A stretch of 36,106 nt of DNA from CAZDOD01 sp964506935 (GTDB lineage Bacteria; Desulfobacterota; Zymogenia; Zymogenales; Zymogenaceae). Both the position numbers and the translations under genes were made by a program. This document shows, one piece after another, positions 1 to 8,191 of the stretch. Location: contig CAZDOD010000006.1 of assembly GCA_964506935.1 (NCBI GenBank), positions 1 through 36,106 on the forward strand, given 5' to 3'. Every line of letters starts with the position of its first letter. Position 1 is the first letter of the stretch. The notes beneath the pieces were generated by a model that had not been told where the DNA came from, did no database searches, and worked only from the letters and a program-made list of their open reading frames with translations.

Positions 1-1
1 G

Positions 2-433
2 TTTACGGGGCCAGGAGTTGATTATACTGTGCTATGCAAGGTCACAAAGGCCGAGCCATTGACCGTAATATCCTCGGAGGGAGACTGGTTTAGGGTCAGA
101 AAACAGGACGGCACCGATGGGTGGATACATCGCTTCGTATTCCGCCCGGAGGATACGGCCGGATATCAGGCTCATCCCGTAGATACAAGCCCGACGGGGC
201 CCGATACGTCATCCGGAGGTGTTCAGGGCGATTTTCTAGATTCGCTCAGGACCGGATTTATGGGAAGCGGCGATTACTCGATAACAGGTTCGGCGGGGAC
301 CCGCGGCATCGATGCAGGAGAAGAGGGCGGCGGCCAATCAAAAAATTATTATGCAGTGGACTATATGGAGTCCTTTTACATCTCGGATTACGAGATAATC
401 AATTTTATCGATAGCGGAGGACTAAACCGTTGA
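2..433 (+). CDS. SH3-domain protein, C-terminal part (cut by window start)
   Basis: The reading frame is open from base 2, so the gene starts before the window; the GTG at 29 lies inside the conserved domain and is not a believable start. The first ~45 residues form a bacterial SH3 (SH3b-like) domain: a GPGVDY turn, VLCKVTKAEPLTVI, then EGDWFRVR and DGTDGWIHRFVF, matching the usual 'G-W-x-x-V ... G-W-I' pattern. After it comes a Ser/Gly-rich, low-complexity linker and a tail rich in Tyr/Asp. Such domains normally sit in exported envelope proteins and bind peptides or cell wall. The stop codon overlaps the TTG start of the M48 protease in a TTGA junction, so the two are probably translated together. 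Family call fairly sure; function unknown. Confidence 0.7.
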   Translation, partial: FTGPGVDYTVLCKVTKAEPLTVISSEGDWFRVRKQDGTDGWIHRFVFRPEDTAGYQAHPVDTSPTGPDTSSGGVQGDFLDSLRTGFMGSGDYSITGSAGTRGIDAGEEGGGQSKNYYAVDYMESFYISDYEIINFIDSGGLNR

Positions 434-1272
434 AGACGAAAAGGGGATGTGCCATAGCCTTATCCCTCTTTTTGTTGATCGAGACCGGTTGTATTACCGT
501 GGCCCAGCCCACGGTTGGGGATTTGGTGAACGTCGTGACTACGATGGCACCCGCGCTCATACCCATAAGCGAGAAGGAGGAGATAGCCATCGGCAGGGAC
601 ATCGCCGCAAACGTCGCGGGGAGATACGGTGTGGTAGAGGACTATGGACTTACCCGATATGTCAATTTAGTTGGAAACACCGTGGCACGAAAATCGGACA
701 GGCCCAATCTCAGATACCACTTTGCAGTCTTGGACACCGACATCGTAAACGCGTTCGCCTGTCCGGGCGGGTATATTTTTGTTACAAGGGGGACTTTGGA
801 AGTAATTGACAGCGAGTCGGAGCTTGCGGCGGTTCTCGCCCACGAGGTGGCACATGTCGCCAAAAAACATATAGTAAAAGAGATAGAGAAGACAAAGTTT
901 TTGATGGCCGGGGGAAGGGTTGCGGGAGACCTTCTCAACACCGGAAGTCAGGTCTTTGAAGCCGTGACGTCATTAGGGACGGATATCCTCTTTAAAGGGC
1001 TTTCCCGCTCGGACGAGTATCAGGCCGATAGATTCTCCCTTATCTACGCATCCGAGGCGGGATACGAACCCATCGGTTTGATCACATTTCTCGAAAAGCT
1101 GAAATCAGAAGGCAACAGATCCGGGAGCGAAGGGGTGGCGCTCCTTTTTTCGACACACCCGAAGGTAAACGACAGGCTCATCCGTGCATCGGGGATCATG
1201 AGTGAATTGGGTCTCAACGACTATCAAGGGGTCTCACTCCCCGATCGATATAAGGCCAACGTCGCCCCATAG
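430..1272 (+). CDS. M48-family zinc metalloprotease lipoprotein
   Basis: 280 aa. Starts at a TTG whose bases overlap the preceding stop (TTGA), giving translational coupling. Residues 1-21 look like a lipoprotein signal: KTKR, a hydrophobic stretch, then ETGC with Cys21 as the likely lipidated residue (the -3 Glu is unusual). The catalytic zinc motif is HEVAH (His138, Glu139, His142) with the third ligand Glu196 in SDEYQAD. The flanking NAFACPGGYIFVTRG and HPKVNDRL blocks are typical of the BepA/LoiP/YcaL type of M48 (PF01435). Family knowledge: these periplasmic, outer-membrane-anchored proteases take part in envelope quality control. No TPR tail is present, so it resembles LoiP/YcaL more than BepA. 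The upstream SH3 protein may be its partner (inference). Confidence 0.9.
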   Translation: MKTKRGCAIALSLFLLIETGCITVAQPTVGDLVNVVTTMAPALIPISEKEEIAIGRDIAANVAGRYGVVEDYGLTRYVNLVGNTVARKSDRPNLRYHFAVLDTDIVNAFACPGGYIFVTRGTLEVIDSESELAAVLAHEVAHVAKKHIVKEIEKTKFLMAGGRVAGDLLNTGSQVFEAVTSLGTDILFKGLSRSDEYQADRFSLIYASEAGYEPIGLITFLEKLKSEGNRSGSEGVALLFSTHPKVNDRLIRASGIMSELGLNDYQGVSLPDRYKANVAP

Positions 1273-1377
1273 GATATTGAGATTCAGGTGAATTTTATCC
1301 CGGTGTTTTGAGGGGGAGTCTTATCTTGATACTGAAAAAGAGATTTTGAAGTAACTACTTTAATTGATCAAAGGAAA

Positions 1378-2283
1378 TTGATAGACCTTCACACACATAC
1401 CACGGCATCCGACGGTAGCCTCTCCCCCGAGGAGCTGATTAGTCTTGCCCGCGAGATCGGGCTTTCGGGTATTGCAGTCACTGACCACGATACGACCGAC
1501 GGTGTAGCCCCGGCCAGGGCCGAGGCCGAGAGAATCGGCATGCTTTTTGTCCCCGGAATTGAGATAAGCGCCGAGTACACCGAACATGGCACCATGCATA
1601 TCTTGGGTTACTTCATAGACGAGAAGAACGGCTATTTCGAAGAGACCCTCCTTTTTTTGAAGGAATCGAGGCGGGAGCGTAATCCCAAGATGATAACGCT
1701 CCTAAACGAGGCCGGAGTTGATATAACTATGGATGATGTAGTTGAGGAAGCCGGGGGAGGACAGGTGGGTAGACCCCACTTCGCCAGGGCGATGATAAGG
1801 AAGGGATTTTGTGCCTCAACCTCCGAGGCCTTCGATAAATATATCGCGAAGGGTGCCCCGTGCTACGTGAATAAGGATAGGCTTACGCCAAAAGATTCCA
1901 TCGATCTGATAAGAAGAGCCGGGGGTGTCCCTGTCCTTGCCCACCCGAAGACGTTAAAGCTCCCAGGCCAAAAAGATCTGAAGTCACTTCTAAAAGATCT
2001 CGTGAAAAAGGGTCTGATGGGGCTTGAGTGCTACTACTTCAGCAACTCAAAAGAGGAGGAGGCGAACTCCCTCGCCCTGGCGCGTGAACTTGGTCTTTTG
2101 ATAGTCGGCGGGACCGACTTTCACGGCAAGAACAAACCCAAGGTAAGACTCGGCGTGGGCCTCGGAAACATGAATATTCCAGATGAGGTTCTCGATAATC
2201 TCTTCGGCGCGCACAAAAAGTTGACGATAGATTCAATGGTGGAAAAAGGGAAAGAAATACGGCCCGACGGCCCCAAAATATAA
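1378..2283 (+). CDS. PHP-domain phosphoesterase (RNase AM/YciV-TrpH type)
   Basis: 301 aa. The TTG at 1378 gives the canonical N-terminus M-IDLHTHTTASDGS; AAGGA lies only about 2 nt upstream, an unusually short spacing, and no ATG is available in frame. All metal-ligand blocks of the PHP fold are present: HTH (His5, His7), VTDHDTT, PGIEISAEY, HILGYF, GRPHFA, LAHP and the closing GTDFHG. The order and length match the YciV/TrpH group (PF02811), in which E. coli RNase AM and 3',5'-nucleotide bisphosphate phosphatases have been described. The substrate here cannot be told from sequence. It sits 105 bp after the M48 gene and is followed by a possible terminator and a separate aspS promoter. Confidence 0.85.
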   Translation: MIDLHTHTTASDGSLSPEELISLAREIGLSGIAVTDHDTTDGVAPARAEAERIGMLFVPGIEISAEYTEHGTMHILGYFIDEKNGYFEETLLFLKESRRERNPKMITLLNEAGVDITMDDVVEEAGGGQVGRPHFARAMIRKGFCASTSEAFDKYIAKGAPCYVNKDRLTPKDSIDLIRRAGGVPVLAHPKTLKLPGQKDLKSLLKDLVKKGLMGLECYYFSNSKEEEANSLALARELGLLIVGGTDFHGKNKPKVRLGVGLGNMNIPDEVLDNLFGAHKKLTIDSMVEKGKEIRPDGPKI

Positions 2284-2349
2284 ATGTCCGATCCACTCAG
2301 TTCAGATTTTTTGTCTTTAAAATCAATGAAGTATATTTACACTCTTTCC

Positions 2350-2372
2350 CCTCGCTTCCGAGGATGTTTTTT
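2350..2372 (+). terminator. possible rho-independent terminator after the PHP gene
   Basis: A short GC-rich hairpin, CCTCG-CTTC-CGAGG (2350-2363), is followed three bases later by six T. The stem is only 5 bp, so the call is tentative; position between the PHP gene and the aspS promoter fits. Confidence 0.4.
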
Positions 2373-2414
2373 ACTTGTCGTAATCTATTTTGGCGACGAG
2401 TATTTTCTTTGTCA

Positions 2415-2443
2415 TTGACAATCATCCGATATTTTGATAAATT
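2415..2443 (+). promoter_or_regulatory. sigma-70-type promoter for aspS
   Basis: A perfect -35 TTGACA (2415-2420), a 17-bp spacer, then TAAATT (2438-2443) as -10 (4 of 6 matches). The expected start near 2450 leaves a leader of about 25 nt to the aspS ATG. Confidence 0.55.
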
Positions 2444-2475
2444 TTCTGACTTTATAGACTTCTGGGAATTTAGGT

Positions 2476-4269
2476 ATGACTGGTCTCAAGCGAACACACT
2501 ATGCAGGTGAAATAAGAAAAGACACAATCGGAAAAGAGGTGGTGCTCAAAGGCTGGGTCCACAGGAGGAGGGACCACGGAGGGGTGATCTTTATCGATTT
2601 GAGGGACAGGGAGGGATTGGCTCAGGTGGTTTTCAACCCCGAGCATGACAAAGAGGTCCATGCGCTGGCCCACCGTCTGAGGAACGAGTTCGTAATCGGT
2701 GTGAGGGGGGTAGTCAGGGATCGGCCCGGGGGGATGATAAATCCCCTGATACCGACGGGCGACGTGGAGGTCCTCATAGACGAGCTCGAAATATACAACG
2801 AGACGGCACTACCGCCATTTATGATCGACGAATACACCTCCGTCTCGGAGGATCTGAGGCTGAAATACCGCTACCTCGACCTCCGAAGGCCCGAGATGCA
2901 AAGGAACATCATCCTTCGCCACAAGGCCTCCCAGAGCGTAAGGAACTACCTCACAGGTAAGGGCTTTATCGAGGTCGAGACCCCGTTTTTGACAAAAAGC
3001 ACTCCAGAGGGGGCAAGAGACTATCTGGTGCCCAGCAGGGTGAATCCCGGCAACTTTTACGCCCTCCCCCAGTCACCACAGATATTCAAACAGATCCTGA
3101 TGGTTGCCGGATATGACCGCTACTTCCAGCTGGTCAAGTGCTTTCGGGACGAGGACTTGAGGGCCGACCGCCAGCCCGAATTCACGCAGATAGATATCGA
3201 GATGAGCTTTGTGGATATAGACGATGTAATTTCGGCCACAGAGGGGCTCATGGCGAATCTCTGGAGTGAGATACTGGGAGTGAAAGTAAAGACGCCCTTC
3301 CCACGAATGACATACAGTGAGGCGAGGGAAAAATACGGGACCGACAAGCCCGACATTCGTTTCGGCCTACCCCTTTCGGATGTGACCGAGGAGCTAAGGG
3401 GCTCGGGGCTGAATGTTTTTTCTGAGGTAACGAAGGGGGGAGGGATTATAAAGGCGCTCCTCGTGCCGGAGAGTAACGGTCTTACGAGAAAGGAGCTCGA
3501 CGATACCGTGGGCTTCGCCCAGGATAGGGGCGCCAAGGGGCTTGCCTGGGCGAGGGTAACAAAAGAGGGCTGGCAGTCTCCGATCGCAAAGTTCTTGAAG
3601 CCCGAGGAGATTACGGCGGTAAACAAAAAGACCGGGGCAAAAGAGGGGGGCACCCTCTTTTTCGTTGCCGACGATCTTGATATCACGGACGGTGTCTTGG
3701 CCGAACTCAGGCTCCACTTCGGGGAACGGCTCGGTCTTGTCGATAAAGACGCCTATAATTTTTTGTGGATTACACAATTTCCACTGTTTGAATATTCTGC
3801 CGAAGAGAAGCGGTACGTATCGATGCATCACCCCTTTACATCTCCGCTTTCTGAAGACATAGATATGCTCACGGTCGGCGCGGGAGACGCCATCTCCAAG
3901 GTGAGGGCAATGGCCTACGACATTGTGCTCAACGGAAACGAGATAGGCGGTGGGAGTATCAGGATCAGCGACAGCAAGTTGCAGGAGAAGGTCTTTTTGG
4001 CCCTGGGTCTCGATCCCGATGAGGCGAAACAAAAGTTCGGCTTTCTGATGGAGGCGCTGAGCTACGGCGCCCCGCCACACGGCGGCATAGCGCTCGGTTT
4101 CGACAGGATCGTGATGATTCTGTGCGGCACTGAAAATATCAGGGACGTCATCGCGTTCCCGAAGACCCAGAAGGCCGCATGCCTCATGACCGGGGCGCCC
4201 ACAGACGTAAAGAGTCAGCAGCTCAAGGAACTTGGGTTGAAACTCGCTGTCATCAAAAAGGAGAAGTAA
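2476..4269 (+). CDS. aspS: aspartate--tRNA ligase
   Basis: 597 aa, the usual size of a bacterial AspRS. It charges tRNA-Asp with aspartate using ATP. The N-terminal OB fold (KGWVHRRRDHGGVIFIDLRD, about residues 25-45) binds the anticodon. Class II motifs follow: motif 1 around the FIEVETPFL block, motif 2 at CFRDEDLRADRQPEFTQIDIE, and motif 3 near the C-terminus at GIALGFDRIVM. The stretch between motifs 2 and 3 holds the bacterial GAD insertion domain. The QSPQ substrate-pocket motif is intact. Whether it also charges tRNA-Asn cannot be decided by eye. The leuC TTG start lies 2 nt after the stop, and the aspS 3' end carries leuC's Shine-Dalgarno sequence, so the two genes are cotranscribed. 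Confidence 0.97.
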   Translation: MTGLKRTHYAGEIRKDTIGKEVVLKGWVHRRRDHGGVIFIDLRDREGLAQVVFNPEHDKEVHALAHRLRNEFVIGVRGVVRDRPGGMINPLIPTGDVEVLIDELEIYNETALPPFMIDEYTSVSEDLRLKYRYLDLRRPEMQRNIILRHKASQSVRNYLTGKGFIEVETPFLTKSTPEGARDYLVPSRVNPGNFYALPQSPQIFKQILMVAGYDRYFQLVKCFRDEDLRADRQPEFTQIDIEMSFVDIDDVISATEGLMANLWSEILGVKVKTPFPRMTYSEAREKYGTDKPDIRFGLPLSDVTEELRGSGLNVFSEVTKGGGIIKALLVPESNGLTRKELDDTVGFAQDRGAKGLAWARVTKEGWQSPIAKFLKPEEITAVNKKTGAKEGGTLFFVADDLDITDGVLAELRLHFGERLGLVDKDAYNFLWITQFPLFEYSAEEKRYVSMHHPFTSPLSEDIDMLTVGAGDAISKVRAMAYDIVLNGNEIGGGSIRISDSKLQEKVFLALGLDPDEAKQKFGFLMEALSYGAPPHGGIALGFDRIVMILCGTENIRDVIAFPKTQKAACLMTGAPTDVKSQQLKELGLKLAVIKKEK

Positions 4270-4271
4270 CC

Positions 4272-5549
4272 TTGGGGGGGACGCTTGCTCAAAAAATTCT
4301 AGCGACCAAAGTCGGAAGACGGCCCGATGAATTGACACCCGGAGAGATCGTCATTGTCCACGTCGATCTCGCCATAGCACAGGATGGGACGGGGCCGTTG
4401 GCGATAAGGAGCATAAACGAGATTGGAAAAGGCGAAACGAAACTTAAAGGTCGCTTCCCGAAACACGCAATATTTTTTATTGACCACGCCGCACCTAGCC
4501 CGAGAAAAGAGCTCTCCAACGACCATATCTTCATCAGGGAATTTGCGCGCGTTTTCGGGGCGGAGGTCTCGGAGATCGGGTGCGGAATATCCCACCAGAT
4601 TCTCGCCGAGGATTATGTCTGTCCCGGCGACGTCCTTGTCGGCGCGGATTCACACACAGTAACCGGGGGCGGTCTCTGCGCCTTTGCAACGGGGATGGGC
4701 TCGACCGATGTGGGCGTCGGGATGTTGATTGGCAAAACGTGGCTTCGCGTCCCGGAGACGATCAGGGTTGAAGTAACGGGGCGACTCCCAAAAGGCGTAT
4801 ATCCCAAAGACCTGATCCTTTATATCATCGGCGAGATCGGAGCGGACGGCGCGACATACATGGCGCTCGAATTCGGCGGCGACACGATTGACAACATGGA
4901 TATCTCGGGGAGGCTCACCCTCTCCAACATGGCGGTCGAGGCGGGAGCGAAGGTCGGGCTTATTGCATCCGACGACCTGACCAAGAAATACCTCGAGGAG
5001 CGGGGGAGGGGGGACTGCTTTCGCGAGATTAATCCCGATCCCGATGCGAAATACTCAAAAGTCGTAAAGGTCGACGCATCAAAGGTCTCCCCCACCGTGT
5101 CGTTTCCCCACGCCGTCGATAACACCCGCCCGATCGAAGAAGTCGGGGAGGTAAAGGTGGATCAGGTCTTTATCGGTACGTGCACAAACGGGAGGATCGA
5201 GGATCTCAGGGTTGCGGCGGAAATACTTCGGAATAAAAGGATCGCCGACGGCGTGCGGCTCATCGTAGTTCCTGCATCAAGGGAGGTGTTTCAAAAGGCG
5301 ATATCGGAGGGATTGATCTCGGTCTTCGTGGATTCGGGTGCGTCGATCTTCGCCCCAGGCTGCGGCCCGTGTGTCGGCGTTCACGAGGGCGTCCTTGGGG
5401 ACGGCGAGGTCTGTCTCTCGACTCAGAATAGAAATTTTATTGGTAGGATGGGAAATCCCAAGGCCTTCATCTATCTCGCTTCTCCCGCAACCTCTGCCGC
5501 CTCCGCCCTGGAGGGCAAAATCGCAGATCCGAGGAAGTATCTTAAATAA
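4272..5549 (+). CDS. leuC: 3-isopropylmalate dehydratase large subunit (LeuC/HacA-type)
   Basis: 425 aa, the length of the short archaeal/anaerobe LeuC type. I place the start at TTG 4272: AAGGAG (4259-4264) ends 7 nt upstream and the resulting MGGTLAQKIL matches the family start; a longer frame from 4179 would overlap aspS by ~90 bases. Iron-sulfur ligands of the aconitase fold are visible: Cys304 in IGTCTNGR and Cys364/Cys367 in APGCGPC. The GADSHTVTGGG and HQILAEDYVCPGD blocks are typical. The enzyme isomerises 2- to 3-isopropylmalate (leucine synthesis), but homoaconitase or dimethylmalate dehydratase are close relatives. It needs a small subunit (LeuD), and none is encoded in this window. 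It ends only 18 bp from the convergent crp-type gene, with no terminator between. Confidence 0.85.
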   Translation: MGGTLAQKILATKVGRRPDELTPGEIVIVHVDLAIAQDGTGPLAIRSINEIGKGETKLKGRFPKHAIFFIDHAAPSPRKELSNDHIFIREFARVFGAEVSEIGCGISHQILAEDYVCPGDVLVGADSHTVTGGGLCAFATGMGSTDVGVGMLIGKTWLRVPETIRVEVTGRLPKGVYPKDLILYIIGEIGADGATYMALEFGGDTIDNMDISGRLTLSNMAVEAGAKVGLIASDDLTKKYLEERGRGDCFREINPDPDAKYSKVVKVDASKVSPTVSFPHAVDNTRPIEEVGEVKVDQVFIGTCTNGRIEDLRVAAEILRNKRIADGVRLIVVPASREVFQKAISEGLISVFVDSGASIFAPGCGPCVGVHEGVLGDGEVCLSTQNRNFIGRMGNPKAFIYLASPATSAASALEGKIADPRKYLK

Positions 5550-5567
5550 ATAGATAAGATACAATAC

Positions 5568-6212
5568 CTAAATTATATCCCCCAGCTGCTCCCTCAGCTC
5601 GATGTAATCGAGTATCTTCTTAAAGCTCTCAAGGTCACGTATTATCAGGGTCTCCCCCTCCATGCGGAGGAACTCCTTGGCGGTGAGGTTTTCGATGACG
5701 CTTTTTGTCTTATCTATCTCCAGCCCGACCCTCCCCGAGAGGTCTGAGAGGGATATCTTCAAAGAAACACCGTCTTTTGTTTTGGTCCCTTTTTGAGACG
5801 CCAGCTTGCTGACCATGTCCACCACCTTGCTCGTGGCGTCCTTAAAAAGGAGCGTCTCTATTCGCTGATCGGTGTGCCTTATCCTCAAGACCATCTGCTT
5901 CATGATCCTTATTGCAACGTCGGTATTTCGCCTTAATATATGCTCGAACGTATTCTCATCTATGGCAAGGAGTTTCAGGTCGGTCATCGCCACTACGGTG
6001 GCGGAGCGGGGGCTTTTATCGAGGATGGCCATCTCCCCGAAGAAATCTCCCTTCCCAAGCTCGGCGAGCGTGGTCTCGATGGCCCTGACCTTCTTGATAA
6101 TCTTCACCTTTCCGTCGTGGATGATATACATCTCGTGCCCCGAATCCCCCTCGTTGAAAACAACGCTCCCCTTGGGCACGAACCTTCCAAATTTTTTGTA
6201 TAGCTTCTCCAT
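5568..6212 (-). CDS. Crp/Fnr-family transcriptional regulator
   Basis: 214 aa from the ATG at 6212; a TTG four codons upstream (6224) is an alternative start. Residues ~11-95 are a cyclic-nucleotide-binding-type beta barrel: PKGSVVFNEGDSGHEMYII, then FGEMAILDKSPRSATV (58-73), the phosphate-binding cassette with its Arg-Ser pair, so a cyclic nucleotide may bind. A long dimer helix follows (~98-135), then a winged helix-turn-helix (ISLSDLSGRVGLEIDKTKSV, ~153-172). No Cys cluster is present, so it is not an Fnr-type oxygen sensor. It diverges from rpe with a 128-bp shared promoter region. Target genes are unknown. Confidence 0.88.
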   Translation of the reverse strand: MEKLYKKFGRFVPKGSVVFNEGDSGHEMYIIHDGKVKIIKKVRAIETTLAELGKGDFFGEMAILDKSPRSATVVAMTDLKLLAIDENTFEHILRRNTDVAIRIMKQMVLRIRHTDQRIETLLFKDATSKVVDMVSKLASQKGTKTKDGVSLKISLSDLSGRVGLEIDKTKSVIENLTAKEFLRMEGETLIIRDLESFKKILDYIELREQLGDII

Positions 6213-6249
6213 TTTTAATACCAAAAAAGACGCGAAAAATGATATATGA

Positions 6250-6278
6250 TTTATAATGGAAATGAGTTTTCAAGTCAA
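6250..6278 (-). promoter_or_regulatory. promoter for the Crp-family gene
   Basis: On the minus strand: TTGACT (complement of 6273-6278), 17-bp spacer, TATAAA (complement of 6250-6255). The expected start near 6243 leaves a leader of about 30 nt. It stands back to back with the rpe promoter; the two -35 boxes are six bases apart. Confidence 0.6.
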
Positions 6279-6284
6279 GGCTTA

Positions 6285-6313
6285 TTGACAACGGGAGACA
6301 AATAGAGTATATA
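6285..6313 (+). promoter_or_regulatory. promoter for rpe
   Basis: Perfect -35 TTGACA (6285-6290), 17-bp spacer, TATATA (6308-6313). The expected start near 6320 lies about 20 nt before the rpe ATG. Confidence 0.55.
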
Positions 6314-6340
6314 TTTGCTTTAATTCTTTTTTTGGAAGCA

Positions 6341-7006
6341 ATGAAAAAACTGATAGCGCCATCCATCCTTTCGGCGGATTTTTCCCGCCTGAAGGAAGAG
6401 ATAGAGTCGGTCGAGGCGGCCGGCGCCGACTGGATACACATAGACGTCATGGACGGGATGTTCGTCCCCAACATCACCATTGGAATCCCGATAGTGAAAT
6501 CGGCGCGAAAGGTTACGAAGCTCCCACTCGACGTCCATCTGATGATAGTCGATCCCGCCAGATACATCGAAGATTTCGCAAAAGCCGGCGCCGACATCAT
6601 CACGATCCATGCCGAGGGAACGGTGCATACCGATAGGACCTTAAATCTTATAAGGTCTCTCGGCAAAAAGGCGGGGATATCGATAAATCCCGGGACGTCT
6701 CTATCCACCATCGAGGAGGTCCTGGGACTGGTGGACCTCGTCTTGATAATGAGCGTCAATCCCGGCTTCGGGGGACAGAAATTTATCCCTTACAACATAG
6801 ATAAGGTAAAGAGGCTAAGGCAAACATTACGGGACAGGGGATTGGAAGAAGTCTTGATAGAGATAGACGGCGGGATTACCGAAGATAACATCGCCGATGT
6901 CGCAAAGGCCGGGGTCGATGTCTTCGTATGCGGGTCCGCCGTCTTCGGCGCCGAGGATTACGGGCGTGTAATAGGCAATATGAAATCGATCCTTGAAAAA
7001 ATTTAA
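6341..7006 (+). CDS. rpe: ribulose-phosphate 3-epimerase
   Basis: 221 aa, full length for the family. It interconverts D-ribulose 5-phosphate and D-xylulose 5-phosphate in the pentose phosphate pathway. The TIM-barrel signature blocks are all present: APSILSADF at the start, WIHIDVMDGMFVPNITIG (metal and catalytic Asp), LPLDVHLMI, VNPGFGGQKFI (phosphate loop) and IEIDGGI (second catalytic Asp). Start chosen at ATG 6341; TTG 6332 (three codons earlier) is possible because the GGAAG before 6341 is closely spaced. It is the first gene of its own unit and is not linked to the pentose-kinase locus at 21.8 kb, though it would accept that kinase's inferred product. Confidence 0.96.
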   Translation: MKKLIAPSILSADFSRLKEEIESVEAAGADWIHIDVMDGMFVPNITIGIPIVKSARKVTKLPLDVHLMIVDPARYIEDFAKAGADIITIHAEGTVHTDRTLNLIRSLGKKAGISINPGTSLSTIEEVLGLVDLVLIMSVNPGFGGQKFIPYNIDKVKRLRQTLRDRGLEEVLIEIDGGITEDNIADVAKAGVDVFVCGSAVFGAEDYGRVIGNMKSILEKI

Positions 7007-7101
7007 AAAGATTGATATGGTGAAGGCGTCCTGTGCCACTTGATCTAAGGGGGGGAGTCACGCGGGAGTGAAAGTGGTATCTAGGATGAAATAATTTCGG
7101 T

Positions 7102-7179
7102 CGGGATGTAGCGCAGTCTGGTTAGCGCGCATGCTTCGGGAGCATGAGGTCGCTGGTTCAAATCCAGTCATCCCGACCA
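7102..7179 (+). tRNA. tRNA-Pro (anticodon CGG)
   Basis: A full cloverleaf can be drawn. Acceptor CGGGATG/CATCCCG (7102-7108 with 7169-7175), D stem GCGC/GCGC, anticodon stem CATGC/GCATG around the loop TTCGGGA with anticodon CGG at 7137-7139, T stem GCTGG/CCAGT with loop TTCAAAT. Discriminator A (7176) and an encoded CCA (7177-7179). The C1-G72 pair plus A73 is the proline identity signature, agreeing with the anticodon (codon CCG). A run of T follows directly and may end transcription. Confidence 0.96.
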
Positions 7180-7333
7180 TTTTTTTCTCACATCAAATGG
7201 TTGACAAGTTACTCCGTTCTCTACTAATCTAACCGTCAAAAAAAATCGTTAAATCCTTGGAATTTTATTAATCTCACTACCTGTGATTCCAACTCGACTA
7301 AGGGTTATATAAAAATATATAAAAAGGAGTAAT

Positions 7334-8035
7334 ATGCAGGTTCAATGTCCCAAATGCAGTTATACCGGACAGATCAGTGATAAGCTTATCCCCGACGAGG
7401 GTCGAAACTTAAAATGCCCCAAATGCAGAGAGCAGTTTTTCGTTGAGAAATCGGGTGCTCATCATATGACAGAGGATACCTATCGACCCCCGCCAGCAGT
7501 AGAGCCAACACCATCAAACACAGGTATAGTTGACAGGAATCCCGCAGGTACTTATCGGCCACCTGCCGGAATAGTGACGACACATACGGATGCTGCCGCA
7601 GTCGGTAAGAGTTACATCGTGGCGATAATAGCCGGGGGTGTCGCAGCCTTTATCTGTTCCGTAATATGGGCGGTGATTACTGTCTTAACCGGTTATCAGG
7701 TGGGCCTGATGGCAATAGGCGTGGGGCTGTTTGTCGGTATCGGTGTAGGGACTTTTGGTAGTGGTGATGATATAAGTTTTGGAACTATCGGTGCGGTACT
7801 CTCCCTCTTTGGTTGTCTATTCGGGAATCTCCTCTCTATATGTGCTTTTATCTCAAGAAATCCACAGAATCCCTCTTTTTTTTCTGTTCTCTTTGATGTG
7901 ATCTTTCATTTCGACAAGTTGAAAAGTGTATTCGCGGCACATTTCCAGCTGATAGATTTGTTGTTTTACGCTATTGCAATAGTTGCGGGATTCAAAGTCT
8001 CAACCGGTGTAGATTTTGATAAAAACTCTGATTGA
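7334..8035 (+). CDS. zinc-ribbon membrane protein (MJ0042-type)
   Basis: 233 aa. AAGGAG lies just upstream of the ATG. The first ~38 residues are a zinc ribbon: MQVQCPKC, then the DKLIPDEGRNLKCPKC spacer and REQFFV, the pattern of MJ0042-type zinc fingers often found at the N-terminus of Desulfobacterota and myxobacterial proteins. A Pro/Thr-rich linker (about 48-90) leads to a membrane part with about four hydrophobic segments from residue ~94 to the end, including Gly-rich GLMAIGVGLFVGIGVGTFG. The C-terminal half resembles small integral membrane proteins of unknown function. No partner gene is evident; the neighbours are a tRNA and a convergent transporter. Confidence 0.75.
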   Translation: MQVQCPKCSYTGQISDKLIPDEGRNLKCPKCREQFFVEKSGAHHMTEDTYRPPPAVEPTPSNTGIVDRNPAGTYRPPAGIVTTHTDAAAVGKSYIVAIIAGGVAAFICSVIWAVITVLTGYQVGLMAIGVGLFVGIGVGTFGSGDDISFGTIGAVLSLFGCLFGNLLSICAFISRNPQNPSFFSVLFDVIFHFDKLKSVFAAHFQLIDLLFYAIAIVAGFKVSTGVDFDKNSD

Positions 8036-8191
8036 CCGAAAAACGCGCTCTAAAAATACTGGAAATAAATTGGAAATTTGAGAAAAACTCATCCCTCTGA
8101 TATCTGTTCTGATATGTAAATTATCCACGCTGATATATCAAGAATGGAAAACGAGGGATTTTTTTGTAGAGTCGATCTTCACACAGATAAA

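Noticed and set aside
4179..4271. Upstream extension of leuC within aspS
   Set aside because: The TTG at 4272 has a proper ribosome site and gives the conserved N-terminus; the extension would translate aspS sequence out of frame.
3394..4338. Long open frame on the minus strand inside aspS
   Set aside because: It is antisense to a full, well-conserved aspS and its protein resembles nothing; codon shadow of a GC-rich gene.
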